Shown here in pieces: positions 1 through 6,480 of a DNA stretch of 19,379 bases. Numbering within the stretch: position 1 is the first letter of the stretch; every line of letters begins with the position of its first letter. The DNA is from Gammaproteobacteria bacterium UBA2810 (GTDB lineage: Bacteria > Pseudomonadota > Gammaproteobacteria > Enterobacterales > Succinivibrionaceae): assembly GCA_002351705.1 (NCBI GenBank), contig DEHC01000044.1, positions 1 through 19,379 of the forward strand, given 5' to 3'. A model generated the notes under the pieces. It did no database searches, was not told where the DNA came from, and saw nothing but the letters and a program-made list of their open reading frames with translations. Position numbers and translations under genes: made by a program.

Positions 1-1032
1 ATGGATGAGGACGGGAACATCATTGATCCATGGGGCGGAATGTCAGATCTCAAAAAGCACATCATCCGCCACACCTCGCCTGCCTTCGAGGAGGATCCGC
101 TGAGGGTTCTGCGCGTCGCGCGCTTTGCCGCGAGGTTCGCGCCGCTCGGCTTCACCATCGCCACCGGGACGATGGATCTCATGAAGAAAATCGTAAGGAG
201 CGGGGAGCTCACCTATCTTGTCCCGGAGCGGGTGTGGCAGGAGTTCTACAAAACCCTGCAGCACGGCATGCTCGATGTGTTCGTGAGGACCCTACATGAG
301 TGCGGCGCGCTCAGGGCGGTCTTTCCGGAGCTTGACGCGCTCTACGGCGTCCCCGCAAGGAAGGACTGGCATCCGGAGGTTGACACCGGCATACACATGG
401 AGCTCTGCCTCAGGATAATCTCCGATGATCCGGATCCGGTGGTGAAGTTCGGCGTGTTCTGCCACGATTTCGGAAAGGCGCTCACCCCTAAGGAGCAGCT
501 GCCGAGGCATCCGATGCACGGGCCGAAGGGCAAGCCGCTTGTCGAGAGAATGTGCGAAAGGCTCAGAATACCGAACGAGTACCGCGATTTTGCGAGGATT
601 GTGTGCGAGAACCACTCGCTGGTGCACCGCTTCATCAGGCGCTCAAGAACTTCTTCTGCGCTTAAGGTGTTCTATGCCATTGACGCCTTCAGGCACCCCG
701 AGCGCGTCGCGATGCTCGCGAAGGCGGCGGCGACCGACTACCACGGGCGCCTCGGCTTCGAGAAGCTGCCCTATCAGCCTGCCACGTACATGATTGACAT
801 GTTCGATGCGGTTAGGAAGGTCACTCCCGCGGACATCATAAAGGCCGGGGCGAAGGGCATTCAGATTAAGGAGCGCCTTGCGCGCCACAGAATGCGCGCG
901 CTCGTCATCGCGCGGAGAAACTGGTTTGCCACGCATGAGATCATCCCGGAGCATGGCGGCGGCTGGAGCAGGTCGCAGAGGGCGCTTGAACCGCTGCGCG
1001 TCAGGGAGCCTGACACGCCGCTGACACACTGA
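1..1032 (+). CDS. cca: CCA-adding tRNA nucleotidyltransferase, 5' end outside window (partial)
   Basis: The gene adds or repairs the 3'-terminal CCA of tRNAs in the cytoplasm. Only the C-terminal 343 residues are in the window. Reading begins inside the class II polymerase head at a DEDGNIIDP motif, followed by the strongly conserved block EDPLRVLRVARFAARF (window residues 31-46), the tRNA-binding neck and body, and a C-terminal HD phosphohydrolase domain with H132 and HD at 155-156. This matches E. coli-type Cca (about 412 aa) closely in order and spacing, so by comparison roughly 110-120 N-terminal residues with the catalytic DxD are missing. The ATG at position 1 is an internal Met and not the true start. 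A hairpin terminator follows, so the gene is not co-transcribed with the dehydrogenase downstream. Identification is confident; I cannot judge the missing part. Confidence 0.93.
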   Translation: MDEDGNIIDPWGGMSDLKKHIIRHTSPAFEEDPLRVLRVARFAARFAPLGFTIATGTMDLMKKIVRSGELTYLVPERVWQEFYKTLQHGMLDVFVRTLHECGALRAVFPELDALYGVPARKDWHPEVDTGIHMELCLRIISDDPDPVVKFGVFCHDFGKALTPKEQLPRHPMHGPKGKPLVERMCERLRIPNEYRDFARIVCENHSLVHRFIRRSRTSSALKVFYAIDAFRHPERVAMLAKAAATDYHGRLGFEKLPYQPATYMIDMFDAVRKVTPADIIKAGAKGIQIKERLARHRMRALVIARRNWFATHEIIPEHGGGWSRSQRALEPLRVREPDTPLTH

Positions 1033-1084
1033 AATCTTTCCCTGAATAGTCATCCGTCCGGGGCATGTACGCTGAGCGAGGAGC

Positions 1085-1126
1085 TCCGGTAAGGGAGCCT
1101 TCTTGCCGGAAGTTTTCAGATTTTTG
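1085..1126 (+). terminator. Rho-independent terminator after cca
   Basis: The arms TCCGGTAAG (1085-1093) and CTTGCCGGA (1102-1110) form a 9-bp stem with one G-U pair and an 8-nt loop. They are followed by a T-rich stretch (TTTT at 1113-1116 and TTTTT at 1121-1125). It lies 53 nt after the cca stop. Confidence 0.6.
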
Positions 1127-1138
1127 CGTTTTACGTCA

Positions 1139-1167
1139 TTCTTAGTTCCGTTTTCCCTGCATATAAT
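1139..1167 (+). promoter_or_regulatory. Sigma-70 promoter for the alcohol dehydrogenase gene
   Basis: A perfect TATAAT lies at 1162-1167. The -35 element at 17-bp spacing, TTCTTA (1139-1144), is poor at 3 of 6 matches. It lies between the cca terminator and the dehydrogenase ribosome binding site, giving a leader of about 55 nt. An activator may be needed, but no operator was recognised. Confidence 0.45.
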
Positions 1168-1229
1168 GAACTGTCAGGCAGATGCTGCCGGCATTCCGGA
1201 TCTTCCGTTCAGCTCAATATGGAGGCTTA

Positions 1230-2399
1230 ATGTACCCGTATAATCTTTGTCTTCCCACCAACCTGGTATTCGGAAAGGGCCGCGTGAGCGAGCTTCCTGA
1301 TCTCGTCAGCGGCATGGGGAAAAATGTTCTGCTTGCCTACGGCGGCGGCAGCATCAAAAAAATCGGCCTCTATGACAGGGTCAAGGCGCTGCTCAACGGC
1401 TTCAATATCGTGGAGCTTTCCGGTATCGAGCCCAACCCGAAGATCGGCTCTGTCCGCGAGGGCGTGAGGCTCTGCCGCGAGAACAAGGTGGACTTCATCC
1501 TCGCAGTCGGCGGCGGCAGCGTAATCGACTGCGTGAAGAACGTCGCCTGCGGCGTCTTCTACGAGGGCGATCCCTGGGATCTGGTTCTTGACCGCACCAA
1601 GATCGGAAAGAGCCTTCCCATCGTCTCGATCCTCACCCTTGCGGCAACCGGCTCCGAGTACGACGGCGGCGCGGTAATCACCAATCCTGACACCCACGAG
1701 AAGCTTGCACTCCTCGGCGGCCCGTCCCTCTTCCCGAAGATTTCGATCCTCGACCCGGAGTACACCTATACCGTAAGCGCCAGGCAGACCGCCGCGGGCT
1801 CCGCAGACATCTTCAACCACACGCTCGAGAGCTATCTGGTGAAGGAGGGCAATATCCTCACTGACGGCATCTGCGAGGGCATGCTGAAGACTGTAATAAA
1901 GTACGCCCCCATTGCGATTAAGGATCCGCAGAACTACGAGGCAAGGGCTGCGCTGATGCAGGTCGCCTCCTTCGGCTGCAACGATGTTCCGGCTATCGGC
2001 CGCACTCCCTCGGTCTGGGTCTGCCACGGCATCGAGCATGAGGTCTCCGCCTGGTACGATATCACCCACGGCGTCGGGCTTGCTATCCTTACTCCTCCCC
2101 TGATGCGCTGGACTCTCCGCGATCCTGTCTCGCTTGACCGCTTCTACCAGTACGGCACCAATGTCTGGGGCATCGCTCCGTCTGACGATAAGATGAAGGT
2201 CGCGAACGAGGCTATTGACCGCACCGCGGAGTTCTTCAAGTCGATCGGCCTTCCTGCGCGCCTCAGCGAGCTCGGCATCACCGACGAGCATTTCGGCGAG
2301 ATGGCCGATCACGTCCTTGCCCACTGGTGGCCGCTCGACAAGGCCATGAGACCGGTTGACCGCGATGGAGTCATTGAGATCCTGAAGATGAGCCTGTAG
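1230..2399 (+). CDS. Iron-containing (group III) alcohol dehydrogenase, YqhD/BdhA-like
   Basis: This is a cytoplasmic NAD(P)H-dependent alcohol/aldehyde oxidoreductase of 389 aa, the usual YqhD length of about 387. Visible features are the N-terminal YNLCLPTNLVFGKG block, YGGGS (37-41), the nucleotide-binding GGGSVID (94-100), GIEPNP (65-70), and metal ligands at the YqhD positions: D193, H197, H266 and H280. By family, these enzymes reduce short-chain aldehydes (butanal, acrolein, methylglyoxal-type compounds) with NADPH. The exact substrate cannot be read from sequence. I chose ATG 1230 because GGAGG (1221-1225) lies just upstream and the family alignment begins there; an in-frame ATG at 1182 would add 16 residues with no ribosome binding site. 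The gene is monocistronic, with its own promoter and terminator. Confidence 0.92.
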   Translation: MYPYNLCLPTNLVFGKGRVSELPDLVSGMGKNVLLAYGGGSIKKIGLYDRVKALLNGFNIVELSGIEPNPKIGSVREGVRLCRENKVDFILAVGGGSVIDCVKNVACGVFYEGDPWDLVLDRTKIGKSLPIVSILTLAATGSEYDGGAVITNPDTHEKLALLGGPSLFPKISILDPEYTYTVSARQTAAGSADIFNHTLESYLVKEGNILTDGICEGMLKTVIKYAPIAIKDPQNYEARAALMQVASFGCNDVPAIGRTPSVWVCHGIEHEVSAWYDITHGVGLAILTPPLMRWTLRDPVSLDRFYQYGTNVWGIAPSDDKMKVANEAIDRTAEFFKSIGLPARLSELGITDEHFGEMADHVLAHWWPLDKAMRPVDRDGVIEILKMSL

Positions 2400-2424
2400 C
2401 CTTTCTCTTTTCAGGGAATTAATG

Positions 2425-2458
2425 AAGCCGGCTCCTCCTTGCGGGGGAACCGGCTTTT
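2425..2458 (+). terminator. Rho-independent terminator after the alcohol dehydrogenase gene
   Basis: AAGCCGG (2425-2431) pairs with CCGGCTT (2450-2456), and inner TCCTCC / GGGGGA pairing extends the stem around a TTGC loop. A short T run follows. It sits 25 nt after the stop and between convergent genes, so it may also help stop minus-strand transcripts from the C-S lyase operon. Confidence 0.75.
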
Positions 2459-2516
2459 CCGTATCTGATTCTGTGCCTGCGGGCTCGCTCTTCAGAGCAG
2501 CGCTTATGCCTGGAGG

Positions 2517-3692
2517 TCAGCGCGCGGCGGCGTACTTTCTGATCCCCTCAGCAAGACGCCTCATGCCGTCCTCGACAAGGGCCCTCGGGCAGGCGAGGTT
2601 TATCCTGAGGAATCCCTGTCCTGCCGTGACTCCGTACTGCTCGCCGCAGGAGACGTAGAGCCCGGTCTCCTTTCTGATGAACTTCTGCAGATCGGTCCTA
2701 GGCCCAGTTGCCTTCCGGCAGTCGGCCCAGAGAAGGTAGGTTGCCTCGGTGTCGAGCGGATCGATTTCCGGCATGTTCTTCCTGATGAAGTCTATGGCAT
2801 AGTCCTTGTTGGCCCTCACATAGGCGTTCATCTCATCAAGCCACTCGCCGCCTTTCTCAAACGCTGTTACCGCCGCTGTTATGGCCAGGAAGTTCGGCTC
2901 GCCGCACTCGTCGGTGTTCAGCTGCCGCCAGACCTTATGGCGGAGGATCCTGTCCGGGATAAACGCGGCGCTCGTATTGAGCCCGGCGATGTTGAAGCAC
3001 TTGGTGGGCGCTATCGCGGTGACGCTTATCCTGCGGCAGGTCTCCGAGACGCCGGCAAATGGCACATACTCCTTCCCGGGATCCGCTATGTCACAGTGGA
3101 TCTCGTCTGAAATCACCGTGACTCCGTACTTGGCGCAGAGCTCTCCGACTCTTGAGAGCTCCTCCTTTGTCCAGATGCGCCCTACGGGGTTGTGCGGGTT
3201 GCAGAGGATCATGAGCGAGGTCTGGGGATCGGCGAGCTTTTTCTCGAGGTCCTCGAAGTCCATCTCCCAGCGGCCGTCCTTAAGGATGAGAGGATTCTCA
3301 AGGACACGTGCTCCGTTGTTCACGATGCAGTTGAAGAAGATGTTGTACACCGGAGTCTGTATTACTACATTCTCGTTCGGTGTCGTGAGCTTCCTAACCG
3401 TGCTCGAGACAGTCGGTATGACGCCTGTGGAGAAAATCAGCTCTTCCTTCCTGATGTCTAAGTGATGCCGCTCCTTCCACCAGTGAATGTAGGCATCGCT
3501 CCACTCGTCAGGAATTACCGAGTAGCCGTAGGCTCCGAGCGCGAGCCTCTTCTGCAGCGCCTCGGTGATTACCGGGGCGGTCCTGAAGTCCATGTCGGCA
3601 ACCCACATCGGGAGCTCGTTCTCCCCGACGTTCCATTTGAGCGAATTGGTGCCGCGGCGGTTCAGGATCTCATCGAAATTGTACTTCGGCAT
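2517..3692 (-). CDS. PatB/MalY-type PLP-dependent C-S lyase (aminotransferase fold I)
   Basis: This 391-aa cytoplasmic PLP enzyme has the standard length of the PatB/MalY family (cystathionine beta-lyase / C-S lyase). Hallmarks are the N-terminal RRGTNSLKW block (12-20), PMWVADMDF (28-36), CNPHNPVGR (164-172), SDEIHCD (195-201) with the PLP-ring Asp, the PLP lysine K231 in APTKCFNIAGL, and the substrate-carboxylate Arg R363 in FLRINLACP. By family it cleaves C-S bonds in cystathionine, cysteine or S-conjugates to give pyruvate, ammonia and a thiol. AGGGAGG precedes the ATG. It is the last gene of a minus-strand operon, 17 nt after the DUF3737 gene, and is likely controlled by the divergent LysR gene. 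The family is confident; the real substrate is open. Confidence 0.9.
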   Translation of the reverse strand: MPKYNFDEILNRRGTNSLKWNVGENELPMWVADMDFRTAPVITEALQKRLALGAYGYSVIPDEWSDAYIHWWKERHHLDIRKEELIFSTGVIPTVSSTVRKLTTPNENVVIQTPVYNIFFNCIVNNGARVLENPLILKDGRWEMDFEDLEKKLADPQTSLMILCNPHNPVGRIWTKEELSRVGELCAKYGVTVISDEIHCDIADPGKEYVPFAGVSETCRRISVTAIAPTKCFNIAGLNTSAAFIPDRILRHKVWRQLNTDECGEPNFLAITAAVTAFEKGGEWLDEMNAYVRANKDYAIDFIRKNMPEIDPLDTEATYLLWADCRKATGPRTDLQKFIRKETGLYVSCGEQYGVTAGQGFLRINLACPRALVEDGMRRLAEGIRKYAAAR

Positions 3693-3709
3693 CTGTGCCT
3701 CCCTGTGGG

Positions 3710-4630
3710 TTATACTGCGGCCGTTATGCAGCAGGCCGGCTTGTCCTTGTCATTTTTTATGGTGATGCAGGTCTTCGAAGCGTCGCAGTTGTCGCTCTCG
3801 ATGATGAGGTTCGCGATGGTCCTTGCCGTGATCTTCCCGGAGCCCGGGTTCAGGACGGAGTCAATCCTGTTCCTGATGTCGGCGTCGATGTCGGTCGAGT
3901 ACTCGAAGGCGAGCCTGGTGTTGACGAGCCTGCAGTTCACCATCTTCAGGTGATCAATGTAGCAGAGTCCCTGGTCAGACTCAATGGTGCAGTTGATGAG
4001 CGTGAGGTTCCTCGTGTTCCAGGCAAGGTACTCACCGGAGATATACGAGTCGTAGACGGTAACGTTCTCGCAGTTCCAGAAGCAGTCCTTGGTGAGGAGC
4101 TTCGAGTTGTGGATCTCGATGTTGCGGCCGCCGTCGAAGGCGTAGTTGCCGTAGAGATCGAGCCCGTCGATATAGATGTCAGAGGAGTTCATCCCGAAAT
4201 AGTCCCCCTTCGCGGTGACGTGCTCGAGCCTTATATTGCTGCATGACCAGAGCGTCTCCGCGGCGTCAGGGAGCGAGGTGTTACTTATCGTGATGTCACT
4301 GCATCTGCGGAAGTTCTTGGGGCCCCAGATCATCGAGTCGTCGACGGTCATGTGCTCGGTATACCAGACGCCGGATCTTGCCATGGGCTGCCATACGCAG
4401 TCCTTAACATAGATATTCTTCGAGTACCAGAGCGGATACTTCCACTGGAACTCCGTCCCGTAGAGCTCGATGTCGCGGCTTTCCTTGAGTGGCGACTCGC
4501 CGTCGTGGAAAACGGTGTCGTAGATCTTGAGGTTCGCTCCGCGGTAGAGGGCGCGCTCGCCGCTGAGGCTCTCCTGGTGAATCTCCTCGTTCTTTCTTGA
4601 CTTGGGGTTGAACCTTTCCATTTCTGCCAT
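3710..4630 (-). CDS. DUF3737 family right-handed beta-helix-like protein
   Basis: The 306-aa protein is built of short repeated beta-strand turns rich in Asn, Asp, Ser and aromatic residues: repeated patterns such as ITISNTSL, IRLEHVTA, IYIDGLDL, IEIHNSKL, VTVYDSYI and LTLINCTI at about 20-residue spacing. This is the look of the DUF3737 family, predicted to fold as a pectate-lyase-like beta-helix. There is no signal peptide or membrane segment, so it should be cytoplasmic. No function is established for the family to my knowledge. Start choice: ATG 4630 has GGAGA at good spacing; ATG 4642 would add four residues but its AAGGA is almost adjacent to the codon. It is the middle gene of the operon, with the C-S lyase 17 nt downstream and the Cys-rich protein upstream. 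Confidence 0.82.
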   Translation of the reverse strand: MAEMERFNPKSRKNEEIHQESLSGERALYRGANLKIYDTVFHDGESPLKESRDIELYGTEFQWKYPLWYSKNIYVKDCVWQPMARSGVWYTEHMTVDDSMIWGPKNFRRCSDITISNTSLPDAAETLWSCSNIRLEHVTAKGDYFGMNSSDIYIDGLDLYGNYAFDGGRNIEIHNSKLLTKDCFWNCENVTVYDSYISGEYLAWNTRNLTLINCTIESDQGLCYIDHLKMVNCRLVNTRLAFEYSTDIDADIRNRIDSVLNPGSGKITARTIANLIIESDNCDASKTCITIKNDKDKPACCITAAV

Positions 4631-4696
4631 TGCTGTCTCCATTTCCTTGCTTTATTTGATTGCTTGCTTACTTACTTATGAAACCGTGACGCAGCG

Positions 4697-4954
4697 CTAT
4701 TCCTTTTTCCCGCCGGACTTCTCTTCCTTGTCCATCTGCCAGGAGAGGAAATCGATCTGGTCGATTTTCTGCTGCTCCTGATGGAGGCTCTCAAGCGCCT
4801 CTTTCCTCTTCTGCTCGAGGATCTTCCTGGCGCCCTTACGGTCGCTGCTCTCAATCTTCTCGATTACCGAGTCGGCGGTTTTGCAGCAGCAGCCGCATTC
4901 GCTTAGGCACTGCTTTAGGCTCTCCTTTGTCATGCCGCAGATTTTCTCTTCCAT
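4697..4954 (-). CDS. Small Cys-rich hypothetical protein, first gene of the C-S lyase operon
   Basis: This 85-aa protein of unknown function has a Cys-rich N-terminus (C6, then C16, C20, C22, C23, C24 in a CxxxCxCCC cluster). The rest is charged and helical with Glu/Lys/Gln heptad-like spacing (about 28-78), including HQEQQKIDQIDFL, and ends in a Lys/Glu-rich tail. There is no signal peptide. I recall similar small proteins in gut Firmicutes, but no named family. AGGAG sits 8 nt before the ATG. It heads a minus operon with DUF3737 and the C-S lyase and has a strong promoter just upstream, so it is very likely expressed. The Cys cluster next to a C-S lyase suggests a metal, thiol or redox role, which is inference only. 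A competing 60-aa frame inside it was rejected. Confidence 0.7.
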   Translation of the reverse strand: MEEKICGMTKESLKQCLSECGCCCKTADSVIEKIESSDRKGARKILEQKRKEALESLHQEQQKIDQIDFLSWQMDKEEKSGGKKE

Positions 4955-4994
4955 TTGAGGGCTCCTGTTTGCTGGCCGTTCTTTACGGTGAAGA

Positions 4995-5021
4995 ATATTG
5001 TAACTGTAATTTTTACAATAT
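4995..5021. promoter_or_regulatory. Operator-like palindrome between the LysR gene and the C-S lyase operon
   Basis: A perfect 9-bp inverted repeat, ATATTGTAA (4995-5003) and TTACAATAT (5013-5021), has a 9-bp spacer. Its core, TTGTAA-N9-TTACAA, recurs in front of the cupin gene. LysR-type regulators commonly bind such dyads in the intergenic region beside their own gene, though this spacing is wider than the canonical T-N11-A. Assignment to the neighbouring LysR protein is inference. Confidence 0.65.
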
Positions 5022-5024
5022 CAA
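4997..5024 (-). promoter_or_regulatory. Sigma-70 promoter of the Cys-rich protein / DUF3737 / C-S lyase operon
   Basis: Read on the minus strand, a -35 TTGATA (5024 to 5019, 5 of 6) and a -10 TACAAT (5002 to 4997, 5 of 6) are separated by 16 bp. The operator palindrome covers almost exactly the same bases, so regulator binding and RNA polymerase binding should compete unless the regulator remodels the promoter. Confidence 0.65.
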
Positions 5025-5047
5025 ATACTCATGAAAAATAGTGTATG

Positions 5048-5062
5048 ATGCTTTTTAAGCAT
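5048..5062. promoter_or_regulatory. Short palindrome upstream of the LysR gene
   Basis: ATGCTT and AAGCAT form a perfect 6-bp inverted repeat around TTT, 62 nt before the LysR start. It overlaps the likely LysR promoter area (TATGAT at 5044-5049, CATAAT at 5060-5065; no good -35 seen). It could be an autoregulatory site or a small hairpin in the leader. Confidence 0.3.
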
Positions 5063-5123
5063 AATAATGGTTAACCACGCCGCATCTCAGGTGATGGCGG
5101 CAGTCAGTCTGAAGGAGGGATAA

Positions 5124-6023
5124 ATGGAGCTTCGCGTGCTTGAGTATTTCCTGGCCGTGGCGAGGGAGCAGAACTTCACCAGGGCCGCAGAGTTCCTGCA
5201 CCTCACGCAGCCGACTCTCTCAAGGCAGCTTGCGGATCTCGAGTCTGAGCTTGGCAAGGTGCTTCTGGTCCGCGGCAAGAGGAAGGTCACGCTGACCAAC
5301 GACGGCGTGTTCCTCCGGAGGCGCGCCGAGGAAATCCTGAGCCTCGCGCGGAGGACGGTGAGCGAGATGAAGTCCTCGGAGGAGGAGGTCTCCGGCGACA
5401 TCTGCATCGGGACAGGAGAGTCAGAGGCGATAAGGAGCATCATACAGGCTGCGAGGAGGGTTCATGATGAGCACCCGGGCATCCGCTTCCACTTCACGAG
5501 CGGCACGACCGAGGATCTCACCGACCGCCTCGACAGCGGCTTCTTTGACTTCTGCATCCTCTTCGGCGATGTGGATCAGTCGAAGTACGACTATCTGTCT
5601 CTTCCGTACACCGACAGCTGGGGGCTCCTGGTGCCGGATGACGATCCACTCGCAGTGCGTGACTCGCTTGAGATAAGGGAGCTCTGGGACCTGCCGCTCA
5701 TCGCCGCGAGGCAGCCTTTAGCGTCCGGCAAGTTCAGGAAATGGCTCGGTAAGGATCCCGGGGAGCTTGACATCAGGGACACCTACAGCCTCGTCTATAC
5801 CGGAAAGATGATGGTTGAGGAGGGAATGGGCTATGCGCTGTCCCTCGGGCACATTTTCAATCTTGCTGGCACGCATCTCAGGTTCATACCTGTTGTGCCG
5901 GAGCTTTCCGTGAGCCTCACCGCTGTCTGGAAGAAGTTCCAGAGCCGCTCACGGGCGGCGGATCTGTTCCTTTCCGAGCTGGAAAAGACTGCTGCCGGGC
6001 AGGGCAGTGCCGGCGGGGCATGA
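5124..6023 (+). CDS. LysR-family transcriptional regulator
   Basis: This 299-aa regulator has normal LysR length. It has an N-terminal winged helix-turn-helix (about residues 1-60, with NFTRAAEFLHLTQPTLSRQL at 17-36), a linker helix, and a periplasmic-binding-protein-like effector domain from about residue 90 to the end (GDICIGTGE, then LLVPDDDPLA in the middle). AAGGAGG (5112-5118) precedes the ATG. It is transcribed away from the Cys-rich protein / DUF3737 / C-S lyase operon, with a 27-bp palindrome between them: the standard arrangement of a LysR regulator with its target. The ligand is unknown. The C-terminal tail (AAGQGSAGGA) is low complexity. A hairpin (CCCC-A-GAG / CTC-GGGG, 6024-6041) follows directly but lacks a T run. 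Confidence 0.9.
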   Translation: MELRVLEYFLAVAREQNFTRAAEFLHLTQPTLSRQLADLESELGKVLLVRGKRKVTLTNDGVFLRRRAEEILSLARRTVSEMKSSEEEVSGDICIGTGESEAIRSIIQAARRVHDEHPGIRFHFTSGTTEDLTDRLDSGFFDFCILFGDVDQSKYDYLSLPYTDSWGLLVPDDDPLAVRDSLEIRELWDLPLIAARQPLASGKFRKWLGKDPGELDIRDTYSLVYTGKMMVEEGMGYALSLGHIFNLAGTHLRFIPVVPELSVSLTAVWKKFQSRSRAADLFLSELEKTAAGQGSAGGA

Positions 6024-6139
6024 CCCCAGAGGGCCTCGGGGTGATATTCCTGCAGGCGCGGAAAAACGCAGAGGCCGCGCGTTTCATAATCACAGGCTGC
6101 TTGTTCATGGCAGGCTGCTGAGCATATGGCTGGGTATCA

Positions 6140-6308
6140 TGAGATCTCACAGGTGGGTGTCGGCCCCTGGCATAGCCTTGCTTTCATGGACAAGCCCATG
6201 CAGTCCGTGTTTGCGGTATGCTTTTTCTGCTGTCGCTGTGATGACAGGCAAATGTCGCAAAGCGACACTGAGAGTGCCGCCTATGCCGCATGGGTGGGTC
6301 TCGTGAGA
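6140..6308 (+). repeat. Tandem leader repeat, unit 1
   Basis: This is the first of two degenerate tandem units upstream of the AlbA_2 gene. It opens with the palindrome TGAGATCTCA and the word TCTCACAGG (6145-6153). It contains a stem CATGGAC/GTCCGTG with an 11-nt loop (6185-6209), a weaker stem CTGTC/GACAG near 6230-6246, the hairpin TGTCGC-AAA-GCGACA (6253-6267), and then a GCCGCCTATGCCGCA stretch matching the GTCGCTGATGTCGCA of unit 2. No convincing gene lies here: a 64-codon frame (6126-6320) is made of repeat sequence. The bases from 6024 to 6139 show nothing else of note. Confidence 0.75.
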
Positions 6309-6462
6309 TCTCACAGGTGAATGTCATTCATCGGCATAGCTTTGTTTTCATGGACAAAATCATGCAGTCCATGCTTGCGGTAGGCTTTCTGGGCTGTCGC
6401 CGTGGCGACAAGGCAAATGTCGCAAAGCGACACTGAGTCATGTCGCTGATGTCGCAGTACTG
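6304..6462 (+). repeat. Tandem leader repeat, unit 2
   Basis: This second unit is shifted 164 bp from unit 1 and similar over its whole length. It repeats TGAGATCTCA at 6304-6313 and TCTCACAGG at 6309-6317. Stems: CATGGAC/GTCCATG with an 11-nt loop (6349-6373), TGTCGC-CGTG-GCGACA (6395-6410) and TGTCGC-AAA-GCGACA (6418-6432). Two further TGTCGC boxes lie at 6441-6446 and 6450-6455, 9 bp apart. The word TCTCACAGG appears a third time at 6463-6471, where it forms the ribosome binding site region of the AlbA_2 gene, so the gene start occupies the head of what would be unit 3. Confidence 0.75.
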
Positions 6463-6480
6463 TCTCACAGGGAGACTGTC

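Noticed and set aside
1..1032. cca as a truncated or broken gene
   Set aside because: The missing N-terminus is explained by the window edge; the frame is open from the first base.
1227..2324. Long open frame (365 codons) on the minus strand
   Set aside because: It lies wholly antisense to the alcohol dehydrogenase gene, whose motifs are intact; the frame is a by-product of the GC-rich codon pattern and its product shows no recognisable motif.
2881..3465. Open frames on the plus strand
   Set aside because: Antisense to the well-supported C-S lyase gene.
4672..4854. 60-codon Arg/Ser-rich frame on the minus strand
   Set aside because: Out-of-frame shadow of the Cys-rich small protein, which has a good ribosome binding site and sensible composition.
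6126..6320. Possible 64-residue small protein
   Set aside because: It is made mostly of the tandem leader repeat; the corresponding frame is not kept in the second copy, so it is unlikely to be coding.
6140..6462. CRISPR-like repeats
   Set aside because: Only two units of about 160 bp with similarity across the whole length; there is no short repeat with unique spacers and no cas gene.
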